Part shown: positions 16,383 through 24,059 of the stretch, piece by piece | Layout of the letters: each line of letters opens with the position of its first letter | Numbering within the stretch: the first letter of the stretch is position 1 | DNA from: Pseudomonadota bacterium | Lineage (GTDB): Bacteria > Chloroflexota > UBA6077 > JAJPHF01 | Reading direction: 5' to 3' | NCBI GenBank assembly: GCA_021325365.1 | Contig: JAJPHF010000092.1 | Location: 1-64,000 of the forward strand | DNA: 64,000 nt | The notes under the pieces: model-generated | What the model saw: only the letters and a program-made list of their open reading frames with translations | Told to the model about the DNA's origin: nothing | The model's database searches: none | Position numbers and translations under genes: made by a program

Positions 16383-17936
16383 TTACTCAAGGGGTCTGCG
16401 GACTTCCTCAAGATTACGAGCATCTACAAAGCCAATCACACCGCTTGTCAATCTGACCCTGTAGAAGTCGCCGATAATTTCCAGAACCTCGAACAGTTCA
16501 CCACGCCCCAATTCGCCAACGGCTGCGCTTCCAATCACTGGCTGCTGAAGGACCGTAACGCGCTGATAGCGCAGACGGAACGCTGCATCTGTTTCTTCCT
16601 GAGTATGAGGCGATGGCGTTGCTGACTCGCCTTGCCTGCTAACTGATACCTCGCCCTCGCCTGTTGGCGTCGACTCCTGATATGGTGGCATGGGTATCCC
16701 AAGCTCGGCTCGTCTCTCGGCTTGGCGCTGCTTTATCTCAAGAACACTTCGTGATAAAAACGGATTCTCCGCTGATGTCGGAGCTGGTGTTTTTGGAGGT
16801 GGGCCATTCTTCTTGTATTCATTCGATGCCGCCCGAATGACGGGCGCTATATCTCGTCCGCTTGGCAGAGTTGCAATGACGTAGTCCTTCCCAGAAAGGG
16901 TGTGGATCACAGCATAATCACGGTAATGGACGTTGTGTTTCTCTACTACATCCATTTGCTGCGGGGTGGGAGCAGACACAGCAGATATATCACCGAGACT
17001 GATCCTTGTCAGGCGACTATCTTTCGCGAAAGGATAGTGCAAGAAGATGACATTGTGGTTCATGATACGGAGTCTACCATCAGTTACGTGCCCATCGTTC
17101 AGCATTGCCGCATCCCCGCTATACAGTAACTCCTCACCCCTAGCAGCGGCGTCATCGCGTTCGAATGCGCGAAGCAAGTTCGCACGCCACGCGTGAAATT
17201 CCTGCGGGGTTCTCCTGAAGAAATCGTGCTCCTCCTTTGTTGTTACACTGTCCATCCACCATTCCCACTCCATAGATCTAGCTTTCGACGGTGTAATGGT
17301 GCCAAGGACATGCTCATCAGATTGATATAGGAGCGACTCCATCTGAGACGCTGGTGTTGATAGCGTTTCACCTGGGAAAAATACTTGATCGCATCGGTGA
17401 CAGTAGTATAGCCGCTGCCACCGCTCCCTAGCCGATTGCCAACTTTTGTATAGAGCTTCCCTCCGTCGCGTGTCGATACCTCTCAGTGTGTTACGCGTAA
17501 CAGAGAACTCTCGACGTGTGAACAACAATCCAAGAAAAGCTGCTGCACCTATCCCTACAAGAGCACCACCAACACCGCCCGCGCCGCCATGGGTAAGAGA
17601 GCTAAGTCCAGACATGGCAGCGATAGCAATGAGAACTAGGAGCATCCAGCCCGAGCAGGAGATCGCCAGGCATCCGTTGTCTATGCCCGTACTGGTGCGT
17701 TGTGCGGGAGGGGCAAGCCTTTGACTGAGAGTCGTCTGGCTCCTGGCCGTGCCAGAGGTTTGTGCGCCACCCACGGTCCAGCCGCCACCCCGACCGAAGG
17801 AATAGGCGGCACCGCCAGTCTGTGCTGAATAGCGGTTCGTACTGATTCCGCTTTCATGGACCACGCTGACCTTTTGAACCTGGTCTACCTGGTGGCAACT
17901 AGGACAGGCGAGCGCCTCAGGGCGATGCTGCGACAC
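16383..17936 (-). CDS. Zinc-ribbon / transmembrane / PH-like / SH3 protein, unknown function
   Basis: A 517-residue protein starting at GTG 17936 (GGAGG five bases upstream). In order: a CPSCH zinc-ribbon half at residues 11-15; a Ser/Gly-rich stretch; two hydrophobic helices (about 92-111 and 118-138); a cytosolic segment with a second knuckle YYCHRCDQVFF near 180; a PH/GRAM-like beta region near 270-325 (GRLRIMNHNVIFLHYPF); a Pro/Gln-rich linker; and a C-terminal bacterial SH3 domain (about 450-512, ending GVIGFVDARNLEEV). The two cysteine pairs may form one zinc site across the membrane hairpin. I know no family with this architecture. It has markedly lower GC than the host genes. A membrane-linked sensor or effector is a guess. 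Confidence 0.7.
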   Translation of the reverse strand: MSQHRPEALACPSCHQVDQVQKVSVVHESGISTNRYSAQTGGAAYSFGRGGGWTVGGAQTSGTARSQTTLSQRLAPPAQRTSTGIDNGCLAISCSGWMLLVLIAIAAMSGLSSLTHGGAGGVGGALVGIGAAAFLGLLFTRREFSVTRNTLRGIDTRRREALYKSWQSARERWQRLYYCHRCDQVFFPGETLSTPASQMESLLYQSDEHVLGTITPSKARSMEWEWWMDSVTTKEEHDFFRRTPQEFHAWRANLLRAFERDDAAARGEELLYSGDAAMLNDGHVTDGRLRIMNHNVIFLHYPFAKDSRLTRISLGDISAVSAPTPQQMDVVEKHNVHYRDYAVIHTLSGKDYVIATLPSGRDIAPVIRAASNEYKKNGPPPKTPAPTSAENPFLSRSVLEIKQRQAERRAELGIPMPPYQESTPTGEGEVSVSRQGESATPSPHTQEETDAAFRLRYQRVTVLQQPVIGSAAVGELGRGELFEVLEIIGDFYRVRLTSGVIGFVDARNLEEVRRPLE

Positions 17937-18597
17937 CTAATCCTCCAGACCTGCGAGTGGCGTCTAGTATCTTGCAGCGCAGCGCCAAGGCCACGAGCGG
18001 AGTTCACTTGAGCGGCACGGGTAGAGGGAACATCAACTGGCGGCGCATCGGTCCACCCCCACACCCCATCTGGACTGAGCGCGCGTGCGGAGAATCAGGC
18101 TCTCCAGCGGAAGTAGCAGTTAGCAGGAATCGTACCACCGCCAATATACAGCGAGGACAGGAGCAGAGTCAAATTACGGCGGCAACAGGATCAGTGGCGG
18201 CGGCTGGCCCCAGCCCTGCCGCGCGAAAGCACGGCACATCCAATGATCCAACGGGCACGAGGAGTCTCCACCTGATCGGCCAGGGGGACCCCATGAGGAC
18301 TCTCCATCCCAGGCAGGATGTCCAGCGGTCCCATCCCGCTTCTGCTCGCCTGGTCTTCAGGGTACGGCACGGCCTGCTCACCGAAGGGTGGTCTGTGCTC
18401 GCCGCCACATGCCAGGCCGATAGTTCCTGCTGCTGACGACCACGACACCCACCGTCGCCGTCGCCGTGAACCCGCATGCCACAACCTTCTATCTCCTCCC
18501 GTTCTGCAACAAGCCTGCCATCGCCCCGTGGATCAACTCGTAGACCCCAATTCCATGTATCCCGACCGCGAGTGTCGAGCTAACCCTGAACGGCGAG
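17937..18597. other. 660-bp stretch without a confident gene
   Basis: Frames exist on both strands but none has a recognisable protein. The best candidate is a 102-codon minus-strand frame (18477 down to 18169) whose ATG follows AGAAGG at a good distance, but its sequence is low-complexity and unlike any family I know. It probably also contains the promoter of the minus-strand gene at 17936. Confidence 0.35.
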
Positions 18598-19149
18598 CTA
18601 TCCTCTAGCTTCTCCGAGCGCACGAGCCGCCTCATAAGCGAACTCCTTGTACGCGTCTCGAAAATTCCAGTCCTGGTAACGTCCTTTTATGGCGTTACAG
18701 GAGCTACAAAGTATCTGGATGTTATCTATATCATTACTGCCGCCGTGCCGAAGCGGTACGATATGATCCTCGGTCCAGCCCCAGGTTACTCCTCTGGTCG
18801 GATCATACCGTTCGGGACAGTAACGCAGACATCCCCAACACTTCTTACCGACTAACTCGTGCAAGAGCTTGACCTGGGCCAACGTGTGTGATCCAGGCGC
18901 TTGCCGACGCGCCTGCTGCTGCTTACGGCGCCTCAGCGTTTTCTTCGAGACGTTCAGCGGCGCCGTGCGGCCGTCGTCCTTTGCGGTCGGCTCCCACCAC
19001 TGGCAGAGCCAGCACAGCGTGTGACATGGGTCGTCTTCGTCACCGCTCCACCCGTGCAGCTTCGGACGCATGTAGAGACCGCAGGGGGAGTACCCCGTGG
19101 GGAGTTGTCTATGGGCGCGTCCGTCCCGTTCTAAGCACCAGAATGCCAT
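18598..19149 (-). CDS. HNH endonuclease
   Basis: A 183-residue protein with a canonical C-terminal HNH nuclease domain: CWGCLRYCPERYDPTRGVTW, then TEDHIVPLRHGGSNDIDNIQILCSSCNAIKGRYQDW, giving two CxxC zinc pairs, the catalytic DH and the N and second-His-equivalent positions. The N-terminal half has further cysteines (PCHTLCWLCQWW) and a basic helix (KKTLRRRKQQQARRQ) likely to contact DNA. In phages such small HNH proteins act in packaging or as free-standing homing enzymes. This one lies between the replication gene and the membrane protein of the element. ATG 19149 lacks a strong ribosome-binding site. Confidence 0.82.
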   Translation of the reverse strand: MAFWCLERDGRAHRQLPTGYSPCGLYMRPKLHGWSGDEDDPCHTLCWLCQWWEPTAKDDGRTAPLNVSKKTLRRRKQQQARRQAPGSHTLAQVKLLHELVGKKCWGCLRYCPERYDPTRGVTWGWTEDHIVPLRHGGSNDIDNIQILCSSCNAIKGRYQDWNFRDAYKEFAYEAARALGEARG

Positions 19150-19280
19150 CGCGAACCGTCATGCACGAGGGGATTGCTTCGCTTGCCACCGTGCCTATAT
19201 GTGTCACATACCATGCTCTTCTACTCCGTGATGGGGGCAGGCGCGCGGGCGTCACCGCTGCGCGCTGCCCCATCCGATCC

Positions 19281-19397
19281 TTAGTTAGTTGGTGTCGGGT
19301 CCGTATCGCTCTCGGCTTCGCCCTGTTCGTCCGCTGCATCGCCTGCCGCCTGTTCGACTTCGAGCCAGAGGTCCAGGTACCAGTTACCAGTTGTCAT
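19281..19397 (-). CDS. 38-residue acidic small protein
   Basis: ATG 19397 follows a good AGAAGGAAA ribosome-binding site and encodes MTTGNWYLDLWLEVEQAAGD followed by an Asp/Glu-rich tail, ending in TAA at 19281. Acidity and size recall small phage regulators or anti-restriction peptides, but no family is recognised. It lies between the primase and the HNH gene on the same strand, so it is likely part of that transcript. Confidence 0.45.
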   Translation of the reverse strand: MTTGNWYLDLWLEVEQAAGDAADEQGEAESDTDPTPTN

Positions 19398-19432
19398 CGC
19401 TGTTTCCTTCTCTGTTGTAACGATGTTTGAGA

Positions 19433-19538
19433 GGGTGACAGGTGACAAGCGGTGACAAGAAAATCAGGGTTATCTCGCGAAGCAAAGTGCAGGCAAAAAA
19501 ACCCCAGAAATCGTGTCATCCGCTGTCACCTGTCACCC
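19433..19538. repeat. Iteron-like inverted repeats beside the primase gene, candidate replication origin
   Basis: 19433-19457 contains GGGTGACAGGTGACA and a further GGTGACA. 19514-19538 contains the near-identical sequence inverted, separated by 56 bp that includes an A-rich tract. The GGTGACA units resemble the short direct iterons bound by P4-type primase-helicases (P4 uses GGTGAACAG-like repeats). Origin function is inferred. Confidence 0.45.
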
Positions 19539-19540
19539 GA

Positions 19541-21844
19541 TCAGAACGGCGGGGGACCGCTGAACATCTTCGTGGCTGGGATACGGTCCACGATCTTGAT
19601 GCCCTGCCACCCCCGCTCGCTCTTGGTGTGGTACTGCTGGAAGCCCTTCTCCTTGAGCCTGCTCGTTAGCTCAAGCTTCGTCAAGCGGTCGTACCCGTAG
19701 AAGTCGGCCCACTGGACAAACTGCTGATAGAGATCGTCCAGGCGTGTACGGGCGGTAGGCTCGCGCTCGGCCCACGCATCCAGGAATTGCTCGACTACAT
19801 CCATCTCGCTGCGGTATTCCTGATTCGCCTCGATCACATCAGGCGGCGTCATCAGGCCGTGCGCCTGCCATTCCAGACAGCCCGCGATGAGGAAGTTCAG
19901 GATGCCCGACGCCTCAGGCCACAGCTTCTTCTTCTTGAAGTGGATGTCCCGCTCGTGATCGGGGAAGCGGTAGTTGAACGGGATCAGCCGCACGCGGTCC
20001 CAGATAGCCTGATTGGACTCGGTGATCGTCGGGCGGTGATTCGTACCGACCCAGATTTTGCCCTCGAACTCGAAGTTGAAGAACTCGCCGTGCAGGAATC
20101 GGGCCGACATCGTGTCACCACCCGACAGACGCTTTACCAGGGCGACGGCGAGCCGTTGATTCTCTTCGGTCTCGCCCGCATCCACAAAGCGGGCACCGCG
20201 CAACGCGGCGATATCGTTCGGGATGCCCGAGGCGTTCTTGCCCTTGGTCATCAGCGTCGATGCCTGGGTGGTCGTGGCGTAGTCGCCCAGGATGTAGGTG
20301 GTGGTCTCGATCAGCGTACTTTTGCCGTTCGCCCCACAGCCGTAGGGAATGAATACCACCCGCTCGCCCGTCTCGCCAGTGATCGAATAACCCAAAGCAC
20401 GGCGGATGTAACCGATGTTGTCGGCGTTCTGCTGCATGATGCGATCCAGGAACTTCTCCCACTCGGGGCACGTCGCGCTGGCGTCGTACTTGACGGGGGC
20501 CAGCTTGCTAATCAGGTCTTCCCGCCGATGGTCTCGACACTGCCCTGTGCGGAGATCGATGGTGCCGTTGAGCACGTTCAGCAGCATGGGGTCACGGTCT
20601 AGCTGGCTGGAGTCGATCAGGATGCCAGGCTCGGACTTAACCAACTCGATCATCGCCTGGAGCTTCTTGGCGCTCTCGGATGCGGCCTGATGCTTGACCA
20701 GCGCGAGCCGCTTCGCGTCATCCTGGATGTTGGCGGCGTCCTTGAGCATCTCGCGCACCGTCTGCTTGGCGATCTGAGTGATGCGCGGTCCGTTGTCACG
20801 CACCCACCGCGTGCCATCCCATACCAAGAAGCACCCCCAGTCGGTGCAGTAGCGGAAGTCGTCGCCGTGCGCCGCTACCATGCGCTCCGCGTTGCCGTAG
20901 TCGGTGAGGCGGAAGTCCCGCGTAGGCGCTGACGCCACATCGGGCGCACTCGACACTTCTAGCCACTCGCAGACCTTGCCGACGACCTTCGGATCAACGC
21001 ACTCTTTCAGGTGGGTCCAACCCGTCGCGGTCTCATTGGCGGCTAGGCGCTCCGCTGTGGTCTGCACGCAGCGCACCCGATCCTCGACTTCATCGTCGCC
21101 TGCCACGGACGTGACCGCGCGAATGAAGTGCTCTACGTCGGTCTGCGCCCAGCCCGCGCGGAGCAGCCCGCCTGCCAGGGCCAGCGCGGCGTGGTGGCGA
21201 CTGCCCTCGGCGGGCCAGTAGCGCGCGAGCAGGGCGGCAGCGGCGAGCTTGCACACGGCCTGCATTAGCGCGTGGCCGTTGATCTGGAGCGGCGCGTCCT
21301 CCTGCACCCACTCCACAGGTTCACCACTCGGATGCACGCTCGGGGGGATGACGGTCTGCGCGCCGTTCGTGCGGAACTCAACGAGCATCGCGCGTTGCTT
21401 CGTCGCAATCGGGTCTTCAAACCGCTTGGTCTTAAGCACGGGATCGATCTGGTACCATCGATGACTCTCGGGGGTACTCGCGCGACCGTGAATCATGCCC
21501 GTGGCGGGCAGGAAGGATCGTGCGAGGGCGAGGGTTTCGGGGGCGTCTAAGTCGATGTCGGCCAGGCCCCCTGAGGGAGCCCCTGGCAGTAGGCTAATGT
21601 TCTGAGGATGGCCGTTGAAGTAGTCCCCGACCGTCTCTTCGGTCAGGCGAAGGTGCTGCCAGCCTGGGAGGTTCGGCACCTTCTCCTGGTACGGCACGGG
21701 GATAGGCGCGTAGCCCTGTTGGATATGATGCAGCGCCACAGCCCGCATACTGGTGGCGTCGGTTGCATTGGTGGGGGTAGTCACGGTAGAATGGTGTGAT
21801 GGCAGCGCGACGCTGCCACTCAGCGAATCATCGGGTCTAAACAC
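19541..21844 (-). CDS. P4-family primase-helicase (prim-pol + D5 + SF3 helicase)
   Basis: A 767-residue replication protein starting at GTG 21844 (GGAG upstream). An N-terminal archaeo-eukaryotic prim-pol domain (about 30-200) begins HHIQQGYAPIPVPYQEKVPNLPGW and has the metal-binding ADIDLDAPE and the HGRASTPESHRWY segment. A D5_N-like linker follows (about 310-440, TDWGCFLVWDGTRWV). The C-terminal superfamily 3 helicase has a Walker A GCGANGKSTLIE near 503, Walker B-like FVDAGETEENQ, sensor WVGTNHRP and arginine finger WDRVRLIPF. It should prime and unwind DNA at the element's own origin, most likely the iterons just past its 3' end. Full length, no frameshift. Confidence 0.93.
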   Translation of the reverse strand: MFRPDDSLSGSVALPSHHSTVTTPTNATDATSMRAVALHHIQQGYAPIPVPYQEKVPNLPGWQHLRLTEETVGDYFNGHPQNISLLPGAPSGGLADIDLDAPETLALARSFLPATGMIHGRASTPESHRWYQIDPVLKTKRFEDPIATKQRAMLVEFRTNGAQTVIPPSVHPSGEPVEWVQEDAPLQINGHALMQAVCKLAAAALLARYWPAEGSRHHAALALAGGLLRAGWAQTDVEHFIRAVTSVAGDDEVEDRVRCVQTTAERLAANETATGWTHLKECVDPKVVGKVCEWLEVSSAPDVASAPTRDFRLTDYGNAERMVAAHGDDFRYCTDWGCFLVWDGTRWVRDNGPRITQIAKQTVREMLKDAANIQDDAKRLALVKHQAASESAKKLQAMIELVKSEPGILIDSSQLDRDPMLLNVLNGTIDLRTGQCRDHRREDLISKLAPVKYDASATCPEWEKFLDRIMQQNADNIGYIRRALGYSITGETGERVVFIPYGCGANGKSTLIETTTYILGDYATTTQASTLMTKGKNASGIPNDIAALRGARFVDAGETEENQRLAVALVKRLSGGDTMSARFLHGEFFNFEFEGKIWVGTNHRPTITESNQAIWDRVRLIPFNYRFPDHERDIHFKKKKLWPEASGILNFLIAGCLEWQAHGLMTPPDVIEANQEYRSEMDVVEQFLDAWAEREPTARTRLDDLYQQFVQWADFYGYDRLTKLELTSRLKEKGFQQYHTKSERGWQGIKIVDRIPATKMFSGPPPF

Positions 21845-21919
21845 GAGGGATTAACTCCAAATAGCGTCGGAAATGCGATTCGTGGCCGTATTGTCCGCGC
21901 GAATAATGATTTTGAGGTA

Positions 21920-21948
21920 GCCTGCCGCCCTGCATTGGGGCGGCAGGC
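21920..21948. terminator. Hairpin between the small DNA-binding gene and the primase
   Basis: GCCTGCCGCCC pairs with GGGCGGCAGGC (11-bp stem, TGCATTG-type loop). It lies between two same-strand genes, so it may be an attenuator or a terminator for the upstream small gene; a TCTTGTTAT tail is on the plus strand only. Confidence 0.4.
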
Positions 21949-21958
21949 GTCTTGTTAT

Positions 21959-22144
21959 CTAGCGACTGGCCACGGTAGCTTCAGGGTGAGTGAGTCCGAT
22001 ACGCTCGCACTCGGTCTTAATGAGTCCCCGCAGCGTGTCGGCCATCGTCTCCTGCCGCTGCTGCGAGAGGTTCCGTAGCCAGACCTTCTCGGTGGGGGTC
22101 ATATAGAAACACAGGCCCTCGGCCCGCTTGTGGATCAGTTCCAT
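21959..22144 (-). CDS. Small ribbon-helix-helix-like protein
   Basis: 61 residues: FYMTPTEKVWLRNLSQQRQE followed by TMADTLRGLIKTECERIGL. A short beta-like strand followed by two amphipathic helices resembles ribbon-helix-helix repressors or mobilisation accessory proteins. It is the first gene of the leftward replication transcript, 62 bp from a TATAAT box, so a copy-number or integration regulator is plausible. No close family is recognised. Confidence 0.5.
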   Translation of the reverse strand: MELIHKRAEGLCFYMTPTEKVWLRNLSQQRQETMADTLRGLIKTECERIGLTHPEATVASR

Positions 22145-22205
22145 AGTCTTCTTTCTCTCTCGTGCTGTGCGTTTAATAGCTGGGGCTGTGCATACCCCCT
22201 ATTGT

Positions 22206-22211
22206 ATTATA
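22206..22211 (-). promoter_or_regulatory. Candidate -10 box for the leftward element genes
   Basis: TATAAT on the minus strand, preceded by CTG. It lies 62 bp upstream of ATG 22144. No good -35 hexamer was found, so activation or weak basal activity is possible. Confidence 0.4.
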
Positions 22212-22587
22212 CAGGACGCCGACCAGGTTTAGGCGCAAAAAGGCGTTATCGCCTTAGAAGCGCACAGAAATCCGCTAAGACGGGTAGTTACCGAACGAAG
22301 CTTTGCTTTTAGGCCAGTCTCGCGGGAGATGCTGGCAGCGACCGTAGAAAGCGCGGACGTGTTATCCAGTGGATGCACGATTCACTGGTCTATGGCGCGA
22401 TCCCCACGCTTCGCGCGGTGCTCCGCTCGTTCTCGTCGTCGGTCAATGGTTTGAGCGGGTGGCGGAGCCGCATGATGCAGCCAGCCGTGGTGAACGGCGG
22501 CTAGCTCCTGCGCGCCCCTACCCGAACATCCGTTCGTACGGCGGCTAACGCAAGTACCGTGCCAGCGGCGGGGATGAGCTAGGGGGC
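22212..22587. other. Right-end region of the element without a gene
   Basis: About 375 bp with no convincing reading frame on either strand. It leads into the right arm-type sites and attR. Confidence 0.4.
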
Positions 22588-22616
22588 TTGCTCGTGCAGG
22601 GAAGCTAGGGTAGAAT
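22588..22616 (+). promoter_or_regulatory. Element-borne candidate promoter facing tRNA-Cys
   Basis: TTGCTC (22588-22593), exactly 17 bp, then TAGAAT (22611-22616), pointing at the restored tRNA-Cys 137 bp downstream. It may replace the lost tRNA-operon promoter. Confidence 0.35.
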
Positions 22617-22664
22617 CTGCTACGCGATGAAATTGCTCTGGCGCTGCTGGAGCAGGAGCCTTTC

Positions 22665-22682
22665 TGTAGCAGCGTTGTAGCA
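22665..22682 (+). repeat. Right arm-type integrase sites (TGTAGCA pair)
   Basis: TGTAGCA at 22665-22671 and 22676-22682, 11 bp apart, matching the pair at 13791-13808 in sequence, spacing and orientation. Confidence 0.55.
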
Positions 22683-22714
22683 ACGGGAAGTGCCCGAGTA
22701 GGTCAGTCCGCAGG

Positions 22715-22789
22715 CGCGGCGCCGTGGTGGCCCCCAGCGTCGCTCTGTCCACGGGGGCGTGGCCAAGTGGTAAGGCGAGGGTCTGCAAA
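22715..22789 (+). repeat. attR: 75-bp direct repeat
   Basis: Second copy of the 75-bp repeat. Identity with attL stops exactly after the seventh base of the tRNA-Cys anticodon loop (22789), and the 3' half of the tRNA continues in chromosomal sequence. Confidence 0.88.
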
Positions 22790-22824
22790 ACCCTTATTCG
22801 GCGGTTCGAATCCGCCCGTCCCCT
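22753..22824 (+). tRNA. tRNA-Cys (GCA)
   Basis: A complete cloverleaf: acceptor GGGGGCG/CGTCCCC, anticodon stem AGGGT/ACCCT, loop CTGCAAA with GCA, T-arm GGCGGTTCGAATCCGCC. The discriminator U73 is typical of tRNA-Cys. CCA is not encoded. Its 5' half is supplied by the element and its 3' half by the chromosome. Confidence 0.95.
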
Positions 22825-22831
22825 CTAGTGG

Positions 22832-22855
22832 AGGCCCCGCTTTCGGGGCCTTTTT
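22832..22855 (+). terminator. Intrinsic terminator of the tRNA operon
   Basis: AGGCCCCG-CTTT-CGGGGCCT followed by a T-run (TTTTTC), 8 bp after tRNA-Cys. A classic rho-independent terminator. Confidence 0.85.
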
Positions 22856-23299
22856 CTTTGCCCTGAGCTGCTCCGCGGCCACTCCCAGTGGCATCCCCGA
22901 CCTGAGCCATCCTTATAGAGTCCCCGCCTTTGACGGGGCTACCCCTAGTATGCCAGTGTCCGATATGAACTACACTTGCTCAGCCAGGCTCTCCCGCAGC
23001 CCTCGCCACTAACCTTCCTTTGATAACGTCGTTCGTTGTGGCATTGATACCGTGTCGCACAGGTGGGCGGTAGCGAGTCTGCCCACCTGTGCGGGCCATG
23101 CCAACAAGGAGAGCGGCAGGACTCCCAAGACGGAGAGCATCAGGAGTGACGTTGATCCTTGTAATACCAAGTCGGCACATAGGCTCCGGTTGGAGTCCGT
23201 CGCCCGGAGGTAGCCATGCGACGGATCAAGCTGGCGCCGCACCTGATGGTGGAGGAGCTGGGGCAGCGCTATCCACCTCGGTGTGCTCGCACGCTCGCG
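22856..23299. other. Intergenic stretch with a hairpin and an IS630-like 5' remnant
   Basis: Contains a perfect 13-bp inverted repeat (23056-23068 with 23081-23093). At 23216, GGAGG precedes an ATG that opens MRRIKLAPHLMVEELGQRY, which looks like the N-terminus of IS630-type or related helix-turn-helix transposases; family similarity is then lost. No other gene is seen. Confidence 0.4.
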
Positions 23300-24046
23300 C
23301 TATGGAGTCCGGTGATTTCTCGGCTGCGGGGTGCCGCGACTTGCTGCCGCGGGGACGCCGGGGCTCGTGGGCGAGATGCCCTGCTCGATCGCGTAGATCG
23401 CCGCGGAGATGCGGTCGTTGATCTCTAGCTTGCGGAAGATGTTGGCGAGATGGTTTTGGACGGTGCGCACGCTGATGCTCAGCTCGCGAGCGATCTCCTT
23501 GTTCGACCGGCTCTGTGCGACCCAGCGCAGGACCTCTAGCTCGCGTGCCGAGAGCCCCGCGGCCGGGAGGGCGCCGGGAGCAGGAGCGCGGCCCGAGAGC
23601 GCTGGCGTGTGCGAGAAGGCTCGCAGCATCTCCTGGGCCACGCGCACGTGCAAGACGACGCTGCCTCCCGCGACCGTTCGGATCGTGGACAGCAGCTCCT
23701 GCGCCTGTACCTCTTTGGCGAGATACGCGGCGGCGCCCGAGCGGTAGATCTCCATGATGTGCTCGACGTCGTCGTAGCGCGTGAGCGCGATGACGGCCAC
23801 GCTGGGGTTGTTCTGCTTGATGAGGCGCGTGGCCTGGATGCCGTCCATGCCGGGCAGCACGATGTCCATCAGCACGACGTCGGGGAGCAGGTGGGCGACG
23901 AGGTCGAGCGCGGCCTCGGCCGAGTCGGCCTCGGCGACCACTTCCATGTCCGCCTCGCGGCTCAGGACTGCCTTGAGGCCCTCGCGAATGAGAAAGTGGT
24001 CGTCGCAGACCAGGATGCGGATGGGCTCGATCGAGACGTCCGCCAT
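23300..24046 (-). CDS. NarL/FixJ (LuxR-type) response regulator
   Basis: A 248-residue two-component response regulator. The receiver domain has the acidic pair Asp15-Asp16 (ILVCDDHFLIREGL), phospho-acceptor Asp61 (VVLMDIVLPGMDG), conserved Thr (VIALTRYD) and Lys (AYLAKEVQ). The C-terminal LuxR helix-turn-helix reads LSARELEVLRWVAQSRSNKEIARELSISVRTVQNHLANIFRKL. ATG 24046 follows AGGAG; a longer frame to 24409 is only antisense overlap of DUF1116. It lies 13 bp downstream of the DUF1116 gene on the same strand, so the two are probably co-transcribed. No histidine kinase is in the window. Confidence 0.92.
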   Translation of the reverse strand: MADVSIEPIRILVCDDHFLIREGLKAVLSREADMEVVAEADSAEAALDLVAHLLPDVVLMDIVLPGMDGIQATRLIKQNNPSVAVIALTRYDDVEHIMEIYRSGAAAYLAKEVQAQELLSTIRTVAGGSVVLHVRVAQEMLRAFSHTPALSGRAPAPGALPAAGLSARELEVLRWVAQSRSNKEIARELSISVRTVQNHLANIFRKLEINDRISAAIYAIEQGISPTSPGVPAAASRGTPQPRNHRTP

Positions 24047-24059
24047 GGGCCGGCTCCTG

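Larger units (their letters stand above)
13668..22789 (+). mobile_element. Integrative satellite-like element in tRNA-Cys
   Basis: A roughly 9-kb insertion bounded by the 75-bp direct repeats, with a tyrosine integrase next to the left end and a P4-type primase-helicase, iteron-like repeats, two HNH proteins and a large membrane protein inside. Its base composition is visibly lower in GC than the flanks. No structural phage, terminase, relaxase or conjugation gene is apparent. This content fits a phage satellite (P4- or PICI-like) or an integrative plasmid. The right end restores a full tRNA-Cys. Confidence 0.85.

Noticed and set aside
17957..18436. 159-codon plus-strand frame in the element
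   Set aside because: Ser/Arg/Pro-rich text without recognisable family, no good start signal, and it lies in the probable promoter region of the minus-strand gene.
19433..19538. CRISPR-like interpretation of the short repeats
   Set aside because: Only two clusters in opposite orientation, units of about 7 bp, and no spacers or cas genes. No CRISPR array was seen anywhere in the window.
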